From Sorghum bicolor (taxonomy: Eukaryota; Streptophyta; Magnoliopsida; Poales; Poaceae): a DNA stretch of 64,000 nt. The translations under genes and the position numbers were made by a program. The notes below the pieces were generated by a model. The model saw nothing but the letters and a program-made list of their open reading frames with translations. It had not been told where the DNA came from and did no database searches. Where the stretch lies: positions 39,089,491-39,153,490 of the forward strand of contig NC_012870.2 of assembly GCF_000003195.3 (NCBI RefSeq), written 5' to 3'. Below are positions 1 through 11,297 of the stretch, one piece after another. The stretch's first letter is position 1. Each line of letters begins with the position of its first letter.

Positions 1-1
1 A

Positions 2-1395
2 GCTCCACCACCACCACTTGTCTATGTGAGGGATAAACGTGGCGAGCTTATGAAAGGACGACCTCTAGTGTTCACTCATTCTGCTGACCCTATGGAAGCA
101 TATGATTGGTTGCGTGCTGTGGAAAGACAGTTAAACATAGCTCAGTGTAATGATCTGGAGAAGGTGTTATATGCTTCTGGACAGCTACAGGGAGCAGCTC
201 AGACATGGTGGGAATCATACCAAGCTGCACGTCTCAATAATGCTCCCGCCGTCACTTGGCAGGAATTTTGCAGTGATTTTAAGGCACGTCACATCAATGA
301 AGGGATGATAGAGATAAAGCAAGAGGAATTTAGATCTCTTAGAATGGGCTCTATGACTGTTGCAGAGTATCATGATGCCTTTTAGCAGCTGGCTCGCTAT
401 GCTCTGAATGAGGTCAGGGAAGATGTTGATAAGCAACGTCTGTTTATGAAAGGCCTTTACTATGATCTCAAATTGCAGTTGGCTGGAAACACTTACCCTA
501 CCTTCCAAGCTCTGGTAAACCGTGCCATTGTGCTAGATGATATGCGCAAGAGTCAGGATCGGAAGAGGAGAATGCAAGGACAAAGTTTGGGTAGTAATAA
601 CCGCCAGCGCTATGGCTCTCAACAAGGTTTCCATTAGAGTTATCATAAACCTGTTAGTCAGTGGAACCATGATCAGTATCCTCAGCAATTCCAGAATCAA
701 CAACAAAGTGGGAATCAGTGCTTTCATTTTCAGCAGCGTAACTCTTATCAGCAGCAGGGTGGTCAACAGACGTCCCGATCAAGGAATTCTAATGCCACCC
801 TTAGGAAGAACAGTGCTCCCAACACTCCTGACAGGTGTTTCCGCTGTGGAAAGGATGGACCTATGTCTTATAATTGTCCAAAGAATTTCAACCCATAGAA
901 TTCCCAAGGGCAAAATAGCAGCCAGGAGAACAATCGGACACCTAACATTGGAAGAGTGAATCATGTGTCTGCAGAGACAGCTATGGAGGAACCTAAAGTT
1001 ATGATTGGTATGTTTGATGTCCATTCCACTCCCGCTATCATTCTTTTTGATTCTGGAGCTTCACATACCTTCATTTCACAAGCTTTTGTTAGAACCCATA
1101 ATATATCTGCTTGTGCCATGAAGAGCGCCATAACTGTGAATTCACTAGAAGGGATTATACCAGCTTCACATTGTTGTTTTCCAGTTAATTTGACTTTAAT
1201 GGGGTAGACTTTAAAGTGAGCCCCATAGTGCTGAGAACAGCTGGAGTTGATCTCATATTAGGTACAGATTGGATGATGCAACAAGATGCAAAGATTGAGT
1301 GTGAAGGGAAGGTAATGGAACTAACATAACCAACTGCAGACCGACTCAAGGTAGAGGTTAAGGTGCAGGAACAAAAGACAGCCATAGTGAACTAG
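2..1395 (+). pseudogene. Element A gag-protease, decayed
   Basis: Gag coding sequence is already open at the first bases, and its start lies outside the window. It aligns throughout with gag of element B (53243-54736). In order it shows the retrotransposon gag domain (about 26-540), a Q/N-rich linker, a zinc knuckle of CCHC type (about 838-880, where the expected GH reads G-P), and an aspartic protease with the DSGASHTF motif (about 1050). In-frame stops lie at 383-385, 635-637, 896-898, 1207-1209, 1327-1329 and 1393-1395, with frame changes between. The stops at 635 and 896 face CAG in element B and look like C-to-T transitions. The gene cannot yield a full-length protein. Confidence 0.9.
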
Positions 1396-4331
1396 TTGGA
1401 TGAAGATGCTAAACCTCAGGACCGTGTTGTGAATGAATTCCCAGATGTATTTACAGATGAATTGCCAGGTATGCCACCTGACCGTGACATCGAATTTATA
1501 ATTGAATTACTACATGGTACTGCACCTATCACTAAAAGACCATATAGAATGGGGGTTAATGAGCTAGAAGTTCTTAAGAAACAAATAAAGGAATTGCAAG
1601 ATAATGGGTTCATTGGTCCTAGTTATTCACCATGGGGTGCTCCAGTTATCTTTGTTGATAAGAAAGATGGTAGTCAGAGGATGTGTGTTGATTATCGATC
1701 ACTCAATGAGGTTACCACCAAGAATAAGTATCCCTTGCCTAGGATTGATGACTTGTTTGACCAGTTAAGAGGTGCTTGTGTGTTCTATAAGATTGATCTA
1801 CGATCTGGTTATCATCAGTTGAATATCAGCAATTCACATATACCAAAGACAGCCTTCACAACAAGGTATGGGTTGTATGAGTATACAGTTATGTCTTTTG
1901 GTTTGACCAATGCACCAGCTTACTTCATGTACATGATGAATAAAGTGTTTATGGAGTATCTTGATAAGTTTGTGGTGGTATTTATTGATGATATACTGGT
2001 ATTTTCTAAAACAAAGGAAGAACATGCTGAACATCTGAGATTGGTCTTACAGAAACTTAGAGAGCATAAGTTGTATGCTAAGGGTAGTAAATGTGAGTTT
2101 TGGTTGGAAGAAGTTTCTTTTCTTGGTCATGTTGTCTCTAATGGTGGAATTGCAGTGGATCCTAGTAAGGTGAAAGATGTGCTAAATTGGAAGCCACCTA
2201 CATATGTAAGTGAAAATCGCAGTTTTCTTGGTCTAGCTGGTTATTATCATAGATTCATTGAAGGATTATCAAAACTTGCAAAGCCTATGACTGCTCAATT
2301 AGAGAAGAGTGCTAGGTTTGTATGGTCTGATCAGTGTCAAGCTAGCTTTGAGAAATTTAAGAAGAGATTGACTACTGCACCTGTGTTGGTATTGCCAGAT
2401 CTGAGTAAGAGCTTCTCTATTTATTGTGATGCTTCTCGTCTGGGTTTGGGTTGTGTTCTTATGCAAGAAGGTAGAGTTGTAGCCTATGCATCTAGATAGT
2501 TGAGAAAACATGAACTGAATTATCCTACTCATGATCTAGAGTTAGCAGCTGTGGTTCATGCACTAAAGATTTGGAGACACTATTTGATTGGGCACAAGAG
2601 TGACATATATACTGATCATAAGAGTTTGAAATATATCTTCACCTAGACAAATCTGAACTTGAGGCAACGTAGATGGTTGGAGCTAATAAAAGATTATGAT
2701 TTAGAAGTGCACTACCATCCTAGAAAGGAAAATGTCGTGGCCGATGCACTCAGTAGGAAGAAATATTCTAATGAGCTTCGCGCGACACCAGAGTCTGAAG
2801 AGTTGTGTGCTGAGTTTGCTCATTTGAACCTAGGCATTGTTGTTAATTCTATGGAAATAAAAGTGACTCCAACCTTAGAGAAAGAGATATTGAAAGGTCA
2901 GCTAGAGGATGAGAAACTAAAGGAGATAGCACAGAATGTGGTGCTAGGTAAAGCACGAGGATTCAGAATAGATGACAGTGGTGTACTATGGTTTAGAAAA
3001 AGGATATGTGTTCTAGACTTGAAGGCTATTCGTGATATGATTCTGAGAGAGGCTCATGAGTTAGCTTATTCTATTCATCCTGGTAGCACTAAGATGTATC
3101 TAGATCTGAAACATAAGTACTAATGGTATGGTTTGAAAAGAGATGTGGCTGAGTATGTTGCCTTGTGTGATACTTGTCAGCGAGTGAAAGCTAAACACCA
3201 GAGGTCAGCTGGACTATTGCAACCAATGAAGATTCCTGAATGGAAGTGGAAAGAAGTAGGCATGGATTTCATAGTGGGTTTGCCTCGTACACAGAGAGGA
3301 TATGATTCAATATGGGGTAATAGTGGATCAATTAACTAAAGTTGCTCACTTCTTGCCAGTCAAAACCACTGATTCAGGAGCTCGATTAGCAGAGTTGTAT
3401 ATGGAGAGAATAGTATGTTTGCATGGAGTGCCTAAGAAGATTGTATCTGATAGAGGAACTCAGTTCACCTCTAGTTTTTGGAAGAAAGTGCATGATTCCT
3501 TGGGTACAAAACTGAACTTTAGTATAGCTTATCATCCTCAGACAGATAGATAGACGGAGAGGATCAATCAGATACTAGAAGATATGTTGAGAGCTTGTGC
3601 TTTGCAGTATGGAACCAGTTGGGATAAGAGTTTGCCATATGCAGAGTTTTCCTACAACAACAGTTATCAGCAAAGTCTTAAAATGGCACCATTTGAGGCA
3701 TTGTATGGTTGTAAGTGTAGAACACCTTTGTTTTGGAATCAAACTAGAGAGACTCAGGTGTTTGGTCCAGATGTTCTTAGACACGCAGAGCAGCAAGTAC
3801 GGATCATTCAGGATAATCTGAGAGTTGCTCAGTCTCGTCAGAAAATATGCAGATACACGTAGGAGAGAACTAGCTTTTGAGGAAGGTGACTATGTCTATC
3901 TGAAAGTGTCACCCATGCAGAGTGTTAAGAGGTTTAATATGAAAGGAAAGCTAGCTCCAAGGTATGTTGGTCCGTTAAAAGTTTTGCAGAGGTGTGAAGA
4001 AGTGGCTTACCAATTAGAATTGTCTGAAAGTTTGTCGGGTGTGCATGATGTGTTCCATGTGTCACAACTTAAGAAGTGTTTGCGGGTACCCGAAGAACAA
4101 ATACCCTTAGAAGAGCTTTCTATTAAAGGTGATCTCACATATGAGGAATACCCTGTTAAGATTTTGGAAACAACTGAGCGAGTTACTAGAAGTCGGATTA
4201 TTAAAATATGCAAAGTGCAATGGAATCGGTATTCAAAAGCAGAAGCAATTTGGGAAAGAGAGGATGATCTGAGGATGGATCATTTTTGTTCGAGTAAGCA
4301 CTGTTCAATCTCGAGAACGAGATTCTTTTAA
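1396..4331 (+). pseudogene. Element A pol (RT, RNase H, integrase, chromodomain-like tail), decayed
   Basis: Reverse transcriptase is open over 1396-2496 with the FIDD catalytic motif near 1981, followed by RNase H (IYCDAS near 2420), the HHCC zinc region of integrase (about 3057-3180), an integrase core (SDRGTQFTS near 3450) and a chromodomain-like tail ending near 4290. Breaks against element B are stops at 2497-2499, 2644-2646, about 3121 and 3551-3553, plus frameshifts near 3317 and 3844. Three of the stops replace CAG. The first codon of the open stretch is TTG, not ATG. That is expected because in this family pol is read on from gag rather than started separately. Confidence 0.92.
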
Positions 4332-4344
4332 GTGGGGTAGAGTT

Positions 4345-7141
4345 TGTAACACCCAAAATCTGATTTTGAATTAATAGGATTTAATTTGATTTATTTAAGT
4401 ATTTGGTGAGCATTTAAATGTAGTAAACAAATAAATTTTGTTGAAAATAAAATCCATCATAAAGATAGAAACATGTTTTTGCACACATGTTGGTTTTTCA
4501 TTTATTTTTATGTTGTGTGGTTTTGTCTCTCATCTCTCTGTATTCAAAATACTTTTGAAGTTTTGAAAGTTTCAGTTTTAGAAAATAATCAAGGCGTTGC
4601 TCCTTTCAGTTCTTTTGGTCGCTAGCTTGCTTCTTTGTTTTTGTAGCTAGCAGCACTGTTGCTGTTTCAAGGCCCAGCAACCTTGTAGCCCGGCCACGTC
4701 CCTTGCAGGTGGCCGCAAGCCAGGGCACCGATCCGGCGTAATGCCACGACCCAGGGGCCAAGCAGCTCCATGTCGTCATCTCCTAGCAATGGAAAGTGCA
4801 CCGTAGCTTTCCTATCTTATGGTCGCCGAATCTCTTTCAACTTCCTTTCTTTCCACCTCTGAGGCATCTCCCAGTATAAACGCGATGTGCCACACTCCGT
4901 TGCCATTTCCAACCACTTCGGAACAGCCGCCGCATCTAGGGCTGGAAGTGTCGCCGCAGGTCTTAACCGCTGACGTTGCCGCTGGTCTCGTCGTCCATCG
5001 CTTCTCCGTCGTTCTAAGCACGCAGCAAGGTTTGTGCTGAAGTGGTGAAGCTGTACTAGCCCTTCTTCCTTGCTCGTTTACCTTCCATCGCTTACACACA
5101 TTCATCGAACTGCAGGGATGCGTTCGTCTGCTCCGCCTAACTGCAAGTCGTCTATATTTTGTTTCTGTCCGCGAAACAGCCCTAGGTGAGCATGCGATTA
5201 TCCACTCTATCTCCTGTTATTTTTTGTTTTGGTCATTGGTGCTCGGAATTGTCATGTGGGCAATCGTCGGAGAGCTTGTCGTCGCCGGTAATGGTGGCTG
5301 CCGTACTGGACGTCGTCTCCAGCCATCTCTTTCTCTCTTCCATTTTCTCTTTGATTTCCAACCATCAGATAGTGGACAACGATCCAGATTAGAAGATACC
5401 TCTTTGTTGCTCGCTTTGTTAAAGAGCCCCTGCTCTTTCCTGGAATCAACCCGCCGTCCCTTGGCGCCCTCTGGAAAGCGCGTTTCGTCGTTTGGAAAGC
5501 GTAATCTCGTCGGTTCAAGCTGGAATACGTTTTTTGATATTTACCGATTTACCACTGAGTTTCTTTAGGTCATAAAATACTTGTTTTAACTCCGATTTGA
5601 TCCATTCAAATTGCGTTAGGTTCGTATTTGCGAGCTCTACGTGTTAGTAGAACTGTTTTACTGTTTTGAAACTGTTTAATTTCGTGGTACTATTTAATTA
5701 TTTATTTATCTATAAGAAATCGTAGAAAATTCATATCTTCTACGTTTTAATTTCGATTTTCGTGAACTTTACGTTTGTGTCATCGTAGCGCTGCGTAGAA
5801 CATTTTTATAAACATTTATATTTGGTTTAACACTGTTTGGTGTATTGTTCTAATTATAGCTTGTTTGCTTTGTGTATGATTGTCCATTGGAATGCGTGTT
5901 GTTGATTGATGGTCGAGTTTAGACGGTGAGCAATACGTTGGTGAGCAAGATCAAACTTGAGAAGACCAGCAGCAGACTCAGGAGAGCTTTGATCAAGGCA
6001 AGTATAACTTGGAATCATCCTTGTTACCTATACACAATTAATACAATATATATCATATGCATGTGTCCACCTTGATGACCTTAGCAAAATCATAGATGAT
6101 TGTTATCCTGAATTCCTTGTTACCTATTTGGTTATGCATTTGTGTAGTTCTCGCTAGTGCTTGATTATAATCCATGATCTTGTAACATGAATATTTGGAT
6201 ATACAATAAACAATAAAATAAGCTTTCTAGCAACTTGAACATAAAGGGTGGAAAGAACTCTGGCTTTTGCTAGATTGATCTTGACCCTCCATAAGGACTT
6301 GTCCCTTGGCAAAAGCTGGGACAATTCATACAACCATGAGGGCTATATGGCTCTGGCTTTAGCTCAGTATGAGGACCTTTTTCTAGCTTGTTAGTGGTTA
6401 CCTTGAATGGCGTAAGAATGTCTAGACACGTTGGGTATAGTGCGGCCTCTGTCCGTGTGTATAGGCTGCGTGTTATGTGCCATGGAAGGGGAGCTCTATA
6501 TCTGCCTACCGAGTGAATCTAATGGCCCTAACTTTTGTTAGACGAAACCTTTGAAAGGCTTCATAGTGAACCCTGCCAACCTCCCTAGGAAGGGGGTTAA
6601 GACACTTTGCAACCTCGTGCGAAAGGGTAAATCACGACTCATGGGTAAAGATGTACAACCTCTGCACAGTGTTAAATATGGTATACTAGCCGTGCCCACG
6701 GATACGGGCGGCCCGAAAAACTGACAGAATAGATGGACACTGATGAGCATGATTAATGATGATAAATGATGGATTATTATGTTGTGTATGTGTTATTCTT
6801 AATTCTTGTATACATTATCATGTGGTTATGGGATTAATTATGCAAGCTTGATATTTGCTATCCAATGATTAAATATGCTATCTACATATAAAAGCTAAAC
6901 GCAGTCAAACCAGTGTTAGCTAATTGAGCCTCATGAACCCTTGGTTATACTTGTTGAGTATGATATGCTTCCGTCGAAAGTATCTTTATTTGTTTCAGAC
7001 TACGTAATAATTATTATTTCGCTATGTAATAAACACTGCAATGGTACATTTGAGATTTGTCTACTTATGTGTGCGACTGTTTTTGTGGCACATATGAGTC
7101 TTTTATGCATCCTATTTTGTTCTTAAAATATGGGTGTGACA
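4345..7141 (+). repeat. 3' LTR of element A (2797 bp)
   Basis: It starts TGTAACACCC and ends GGGTGTGACA, giving the standard TG...CA ends. It directly follows a purine-rich stretch (about 4330-4340) that corresponds to the polypurine tract of element B. The middle is GC-rich (4650-5300). A TATAAA at 4876-4881 is a possible LTR promoter, at about the same relative place as in the other LTRs. It is homologous to the LTRs of element B over its AT-rich parts (for example 5570-6200 and 6880-7141) but clearly diverged elsewhere, so it is a different subfamily. Short open frames in it (for example 4812-5568) have no recognisable product. Confidence 0.93.
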
Positions 7142-7639
7142 TAATTTAACTAGATAACTACCATTCTGACCTTATGGCTAGGGTACGGAATTTTAAAGTC
7201 TACCGAGAGGACTTAAATAGAGGGGAGCACTTACTCAGTGGGTTCTTTGTCTGAGGTAACCTCAGTCAACTCCCTGTTTCATGATTATGCGTTACGTGTG
7301 TCTTCCTTCTATCTTGCTTCTGTCTCTTTTGCTTCTTTCTTCTCTAGCTCTAAATCTTCATCTTTGTTCACCTTCTCCCACGTTTCTAACCATGCTAAGA
7401 TCTCCTCTTTCTCTTTCTTGGTGATTCAGTCCATCCTTTCAGCTTCTTCTGCCACTCTCTCCAGCGGGGTGCTCGCTTGTTCTCTTCTTGCTCCATGAAG
7501 CGATCTTCATATTTCACAATCTTGCCAGGAAAGTCTTCCCATCTGTGGTGAGGCTGGGCAACCTGACGGTGGGCTTGGTGTCTTCTCCTATTGTGTTGCT
7601 TTCTGATCTGCTCATGGTTAACATGTGTTTTAAATTGAC

Positions 7640-8350
7640 AGCGTACCTTTCCGGCAGGTAGGTTGAAGTGGATATGTCCGGAACTAATGTAGATGTTGGC
7701 GTTGGCTATGTAGAGGAATGGTCTTCCCAAGAGGATCGGGGAATAATCGTCTCCCTACATGTCAAGAACTAGAAAATCTACAGGTATATATTGTTCTTGA
7801 ATTTTTACCATGACATCCTTGACCACTCTTTCAGGGAACCTTAGTGATTGATCCACCATCTACAACTGAATACATGTTGGGTATAAAGGTAAATCAAATA
7901 ACTCATCATATAGCTATTTTGACATTATGTTGCACCCTGATCTAGTGTCGCAGACGGTGTGAGCAAAGGTGGTGTCTTTGATTGTGCATTCAATGATTTG
8001 AACTCCTAGATTACCTCTATTGATTGGAAATGGCTTGGGTAGCATATGATCATTCTCTGTGTTGAGAGTAGTGATCAATTTAGTTGTCTCTGTAGGTGCA
8101 TGCTTGGTCCTTCTCCATCTTCCGTTGTTTCTATTGTTCTTCTTTTTCGGCATCGGTTGTTGTTCTTGTTCCTCTTGTTGATAGAATTGCTTCGAGGTTG
8201 CAAGAGTTTTCAGGACGTGGTTCTTGAATGTGAATCTCTCTTTCTTGTCCTTGATGGATAGAACGATCTTGGCATACTCCGCATGATGTTGACACTTGCG
8301 CCAAAATCACAGATAGCCATTGTAAAGCTATGGCATCCTATAGAGATAGG
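7640..8350 (-). pseudogene. Athila-like retroviral-type aspartic protease, decayed, with two active-site-like blocks
   Basis: Minus-strand translation near 8345-8262 reads a segment ending ICDFGASVNIM, a typical D-x-G-A-S protease active-site region. About 350 bases on (7990-7916) a second related block reads VCDTRSGCNIMSK, in which the GAS part is altered to RSG. It is followed by VDFLVLDM and an ILLGRPFL-like segment (7790-7650), the usual C-terminal half of the protease. Stops separate the blocks. Either the N-terminal half was duplicated or two related elements are joined here. No reverse transcriptase follows. Confidence 0.65.
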
Positions 8351-8403
8351 AATGATAGGTCTTCTAGGGTATCCCATCTTCTCTGGTAGAGATGGTCAAT
8401 CCA

Positions 8404-9882
8404 CTATACATCTACAGGCTCAATATGATATTGGGTTGCATTGTGAATATAAACAAAGTTAGTAGTTTCTAAATCTTCTGGTTGGCCTGGAATCTTGCCT
8501 TTTTCTAATGGAGGAACAATAGCAGCTAATTGAGCTAATTGTGATTCTAGCATTTTATTGAAACTATGCTGATTCTTTATGGCAGAAGCAAAAGTATCTG
8601 TTCTAGTATGTATGTTTTCCAAAGTTTTATCATTTGATGTTAGTTTCCTAGTCATTTGATCTAGTAGTTTCAATTGACTAGTAACTAGTTCTCTCAAAGG
8701 CGGAATGTTGTTATTATTAAATTTGTTACCTTGGTAATTACCTTGTCGAGGTTGTTGGTTCCACCCTTGATTTTGTTGAGGATTATAGTAGGTGTTGTTG
8801 TTGATGAAGTTCACATCCTCTTGCAGCGTAGGGCAACTGACAGCTGAGCGCCCGTAGTCTCTACATTCTTCACATGTCAGACGGGAATCATTGATGTGCA
8901 TGACTTCCTTCTTCTCTATGTCGAGCTTCTTCATGATGAGGTCTAGCTTGGCAGTGACCATGTCAGCTTCCTTGAGATGATGGATTCCTCCTCCTTTCTT
9001 TTGAGGCTGAGTACGTTCTTCATTCCATGTTGAATTTGAGGCCATCTTCTCAACAAGTGCTTTAGCGTCCAAGAGCTTAAGTGACAAGAAAGCTCCCCCA
9101 ACTACAGCATCAATAGACTCATGGGTACTAGAGATGAGGCCGTGATAGAAAGTCTACATTAATAGCCACTCCTATCCCATGATGAGGACATTCTTCAATG
9201 TAATTCTAGAATCTTTCCCATGCTTCAGTGAATGATTCATCATGTTGTTGTTGTTGGAAACTTGAAATCTTCCCACGCAGAGCATTAGTCTTGGCTGTAG
9301 GAAAGAATTTTGCCAAGAAAGTAGTCGAGCATAGGTCCCATGTATTGTGTTTGTCTTTGTTGATGTAGAACACTACTTGGCTTTCCCCAATAATGAGAAC
9401 GGGAAAAGACAGAGTAAGATAGCATCTTTTGATACTCCTCTGATCGTGAAGGTGCTGGAGATCTCTAGAAAGTGTTGTAAGTGTGCACTTGCATCTTCAT
9501 GAGCTTTTCCACATAATTGGCTGGCTTGCACCATGGTAATGAGAGCAGGCTTGAGCTCGAATCCATTCTCCTCAATGTTGACTACTAGTCCAGTCTGAAT
9601 GTTTGCTGTTGTTGGGGCAGAGAACTCTCGCAGTGTCTTCTCAACCATGTTTTCAAACACAGGAGCTAGGTTTTCACCTAAATGCTCGTGTGCTTGTTCT
9701 TCTACTTGTTCGTCAAATTCATCTTCCAATGTTGAAGCTAGCTCCTCTGAAGAACTAGCTTGAGCAGCAGAGGGTGTTCTTGATGGTGACTCAAATTTGT
9801 CCCTTGCTTCTATAAACTTCTTCTTTCTAAGGAGTTTCTCTAGATCTTCAGTAAAGTTTCTTGAAAGAGAAAAAACATTCAT
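8404..9882 (-). pseudogene. Athila-like gag, decayed
   Basis: From an ATG at 9882 the frame stays open to about 9373. It covers an acidic N-terminal stretch, then the gag domain with EFSAPT and GKAHEDASAHLQHFLEI segments. After stops between 9372 and 9088 the same protein resumes from about 9087 to 8404. This part has a degenerate zinc-knuckle-like cluster (CEECRDYGRSAVSCP, in which the usual histidine is replaced), an N/Q-rich stretch and a hydrophilic coiled region. It would be a capsid-type protein of a retrotransposon. The missing histidine and the internal stops indicate a dead copy. Confidence 0.8.
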
Positions 9883-9916
9883 TTGTTGAAAGAGAAAAAT
9901 TCAATATAGGAATAGG

Positions 9917-11297
9917 AACTTGATTGTGCATTCATGCTGGAGCATATTTTATGTTATGCTTGTTGCTCTTGGATAGAATTTATTTGCACACCAAATTTTA
10001 TTTGGAAAAGGTTTTTGGAAAAGAAAATAGAAAAGAAAAAAAGGAGAAGGCTTACCTGGTAGCTTTCGGCCGAGGCCCAACTCCACTGGCCTTTCCCCGG
10101 CCCTCTTCCCCGCGCCCAGCGCTCCCCCGTGGCCCAGCTTGCGCACCCCAGTTAGCACCCCCTCCTCCTCCTCACTCCGGCCCGAGGCGCGGCCCAGCCC
10201 GACGCGCAGAGCGGCCTAGCAGCCGGCTAGCTGGCGCGCCCCTCCCTTCTCGGCCTTCTTTCTATGACGCGTGGGGCCTGTGGAACAGCGCCCATCTCCT
10301 ACCTCTGTCGTAGTCGAACCAAACTCAACGATACCGACCGGTTCTATCCCAGGAACAGTGCGATTTCTTACCTTTTGCGCAAACCAAGGACCTATAAAGC
10401 TCCTACGACCCTGCCGTGACCCCCTTTGCTATTTCTTTGCACCACGAGAGCCCTAGCCACCCTTGACTCGGAGTTTTGTATCTCGCCGACTGAAAGCATG
10501 CCGCGCGCCTCTCTCGCTACTCCTCGGCCCTAGAAAAACACCCCAGCGAGTCCGCGGTGAGCTCCTCTATCCCGTAGCGTATTCCTTTCGCAGTTTGGTG
10601 CACGGAGTCAAACAATCTACGAACTCCAGTGAGGGGCATCAATGGCACCGCCGCCGGAAGCCAGCTCCAGCCTGCCCGCCGCCTCTTTTTCCTCCTGAAG
10701 CGCTTGAGCCATCAGATGGGAGATCAAGGGCTGAAAATAGGAGATACCTCTTCGGTCGCGAAAATTCATAAAGAGCCCTAGACTTTTCCACTTTTAACCC
10801 GCAGTCCTAGCACCCGAGCGGGTTTACGCTTTCCAAATTCAGAAAACGTATTCTCTCCTGGGTTAAGCGAAATACGCTTTTAGATAATTACAAGTTTGCC
10901 ACTGGACTTAATTTGCTCATAAAATATTCGTTTTAACTCCGTTTTTGTCCATTCAAATTTCGTTAGATTCGTATTTGCTAGCTCTACACGTTAGAAGTAT
11001 CAATTCTCTGTTTTGAAACTTTTTATTTTCGGGGTACTATTTAATTAAATGTTTATCTATAGGAAATCTTAGAAAATTAATAACTTCTACGTTTTAATTC
11101 TGATTTTTGTGAACTTTACGTTTGTGTGATCGTAGCGCTGCGTCGAAATATTTTTATAAACTTTTATATTTGTTTTACCACTGTTTGGTGTATTGTTCTA
11201 ATTATAGCTTGTATGCTTCGTGTATGATTGTCTACATTGGATTGCTGTTGTTGATGGATGATCGGGTATAGACGGTGAGCGATATGTTGGTGATCAA
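9917..11297 (+). repeat. Truncated LTR (LTR C) of the Tekay-like family
   Basis: From the stretch reading ATTGTGCATTCATGCTGGAG onward it matches LTR B from about base 132 to base 1538 of that LTR. The match includes the A-rich segment, the GC-rich centre, TATAAA at 10393-10398 and the AGACGGTGAGCG segment. The 5' part is missing where it meets the Athila-like fragment. It stops exactly where the 5' LTR of element B begins (11298), so it is the insertion target of element B. The remainder would lie beyond the right window edge. Open frames in its GC-rich part (9924-10771) are not genes. Confidence 0.85.

Larger units (their letters stand above)
1..7141 (+). mobile_element. Ty3/gypsy chromovirus (Tekay/Del-like) element A, 5' end outside window
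   Basis: The window opens inside gag and runs through zinc-knuckle, protease, RT, RNase H, integrase and chromodomain-like coding sequence to a 3' LTR at 4345-7141. The domain order with integrase after RNase H is that of Ty3/gypsy. The C-terminal chromodomain-like tail and LTRs of about 2.8 kb point to the Tekay/Del lineage, which is an inference from family knowledge. The coding part is broken by at least ten stops or frameshifts, so this copy is old and inactive. It closely matches element B (11298-60163), which serves as an internal reference for locating the lesions. The 5' LTR and left target duplication lie outside the window. Confidence 0.93.
7142..9916 (-). mobile_element. Athila-like Ty3/gypsy fragment, reversed
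   Basis: Read on the minus strand this gives gag (9882 to 8404) and then protease (8345 to about 7640). No LTR, reverse transcriptase or integrase is present. The left side is cut by element A's LTR end at 7141 and the right side by LTR C at about 9917. The gag protein resembles that of the Athila-like element at 61998-62831 (shared GKAHEDASAHLQ and LLCLFPFSL/LLRLFPFSL segments). Several stops interrupt it. It is a relic older than the insertions beside it. Confidence 0.82.
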
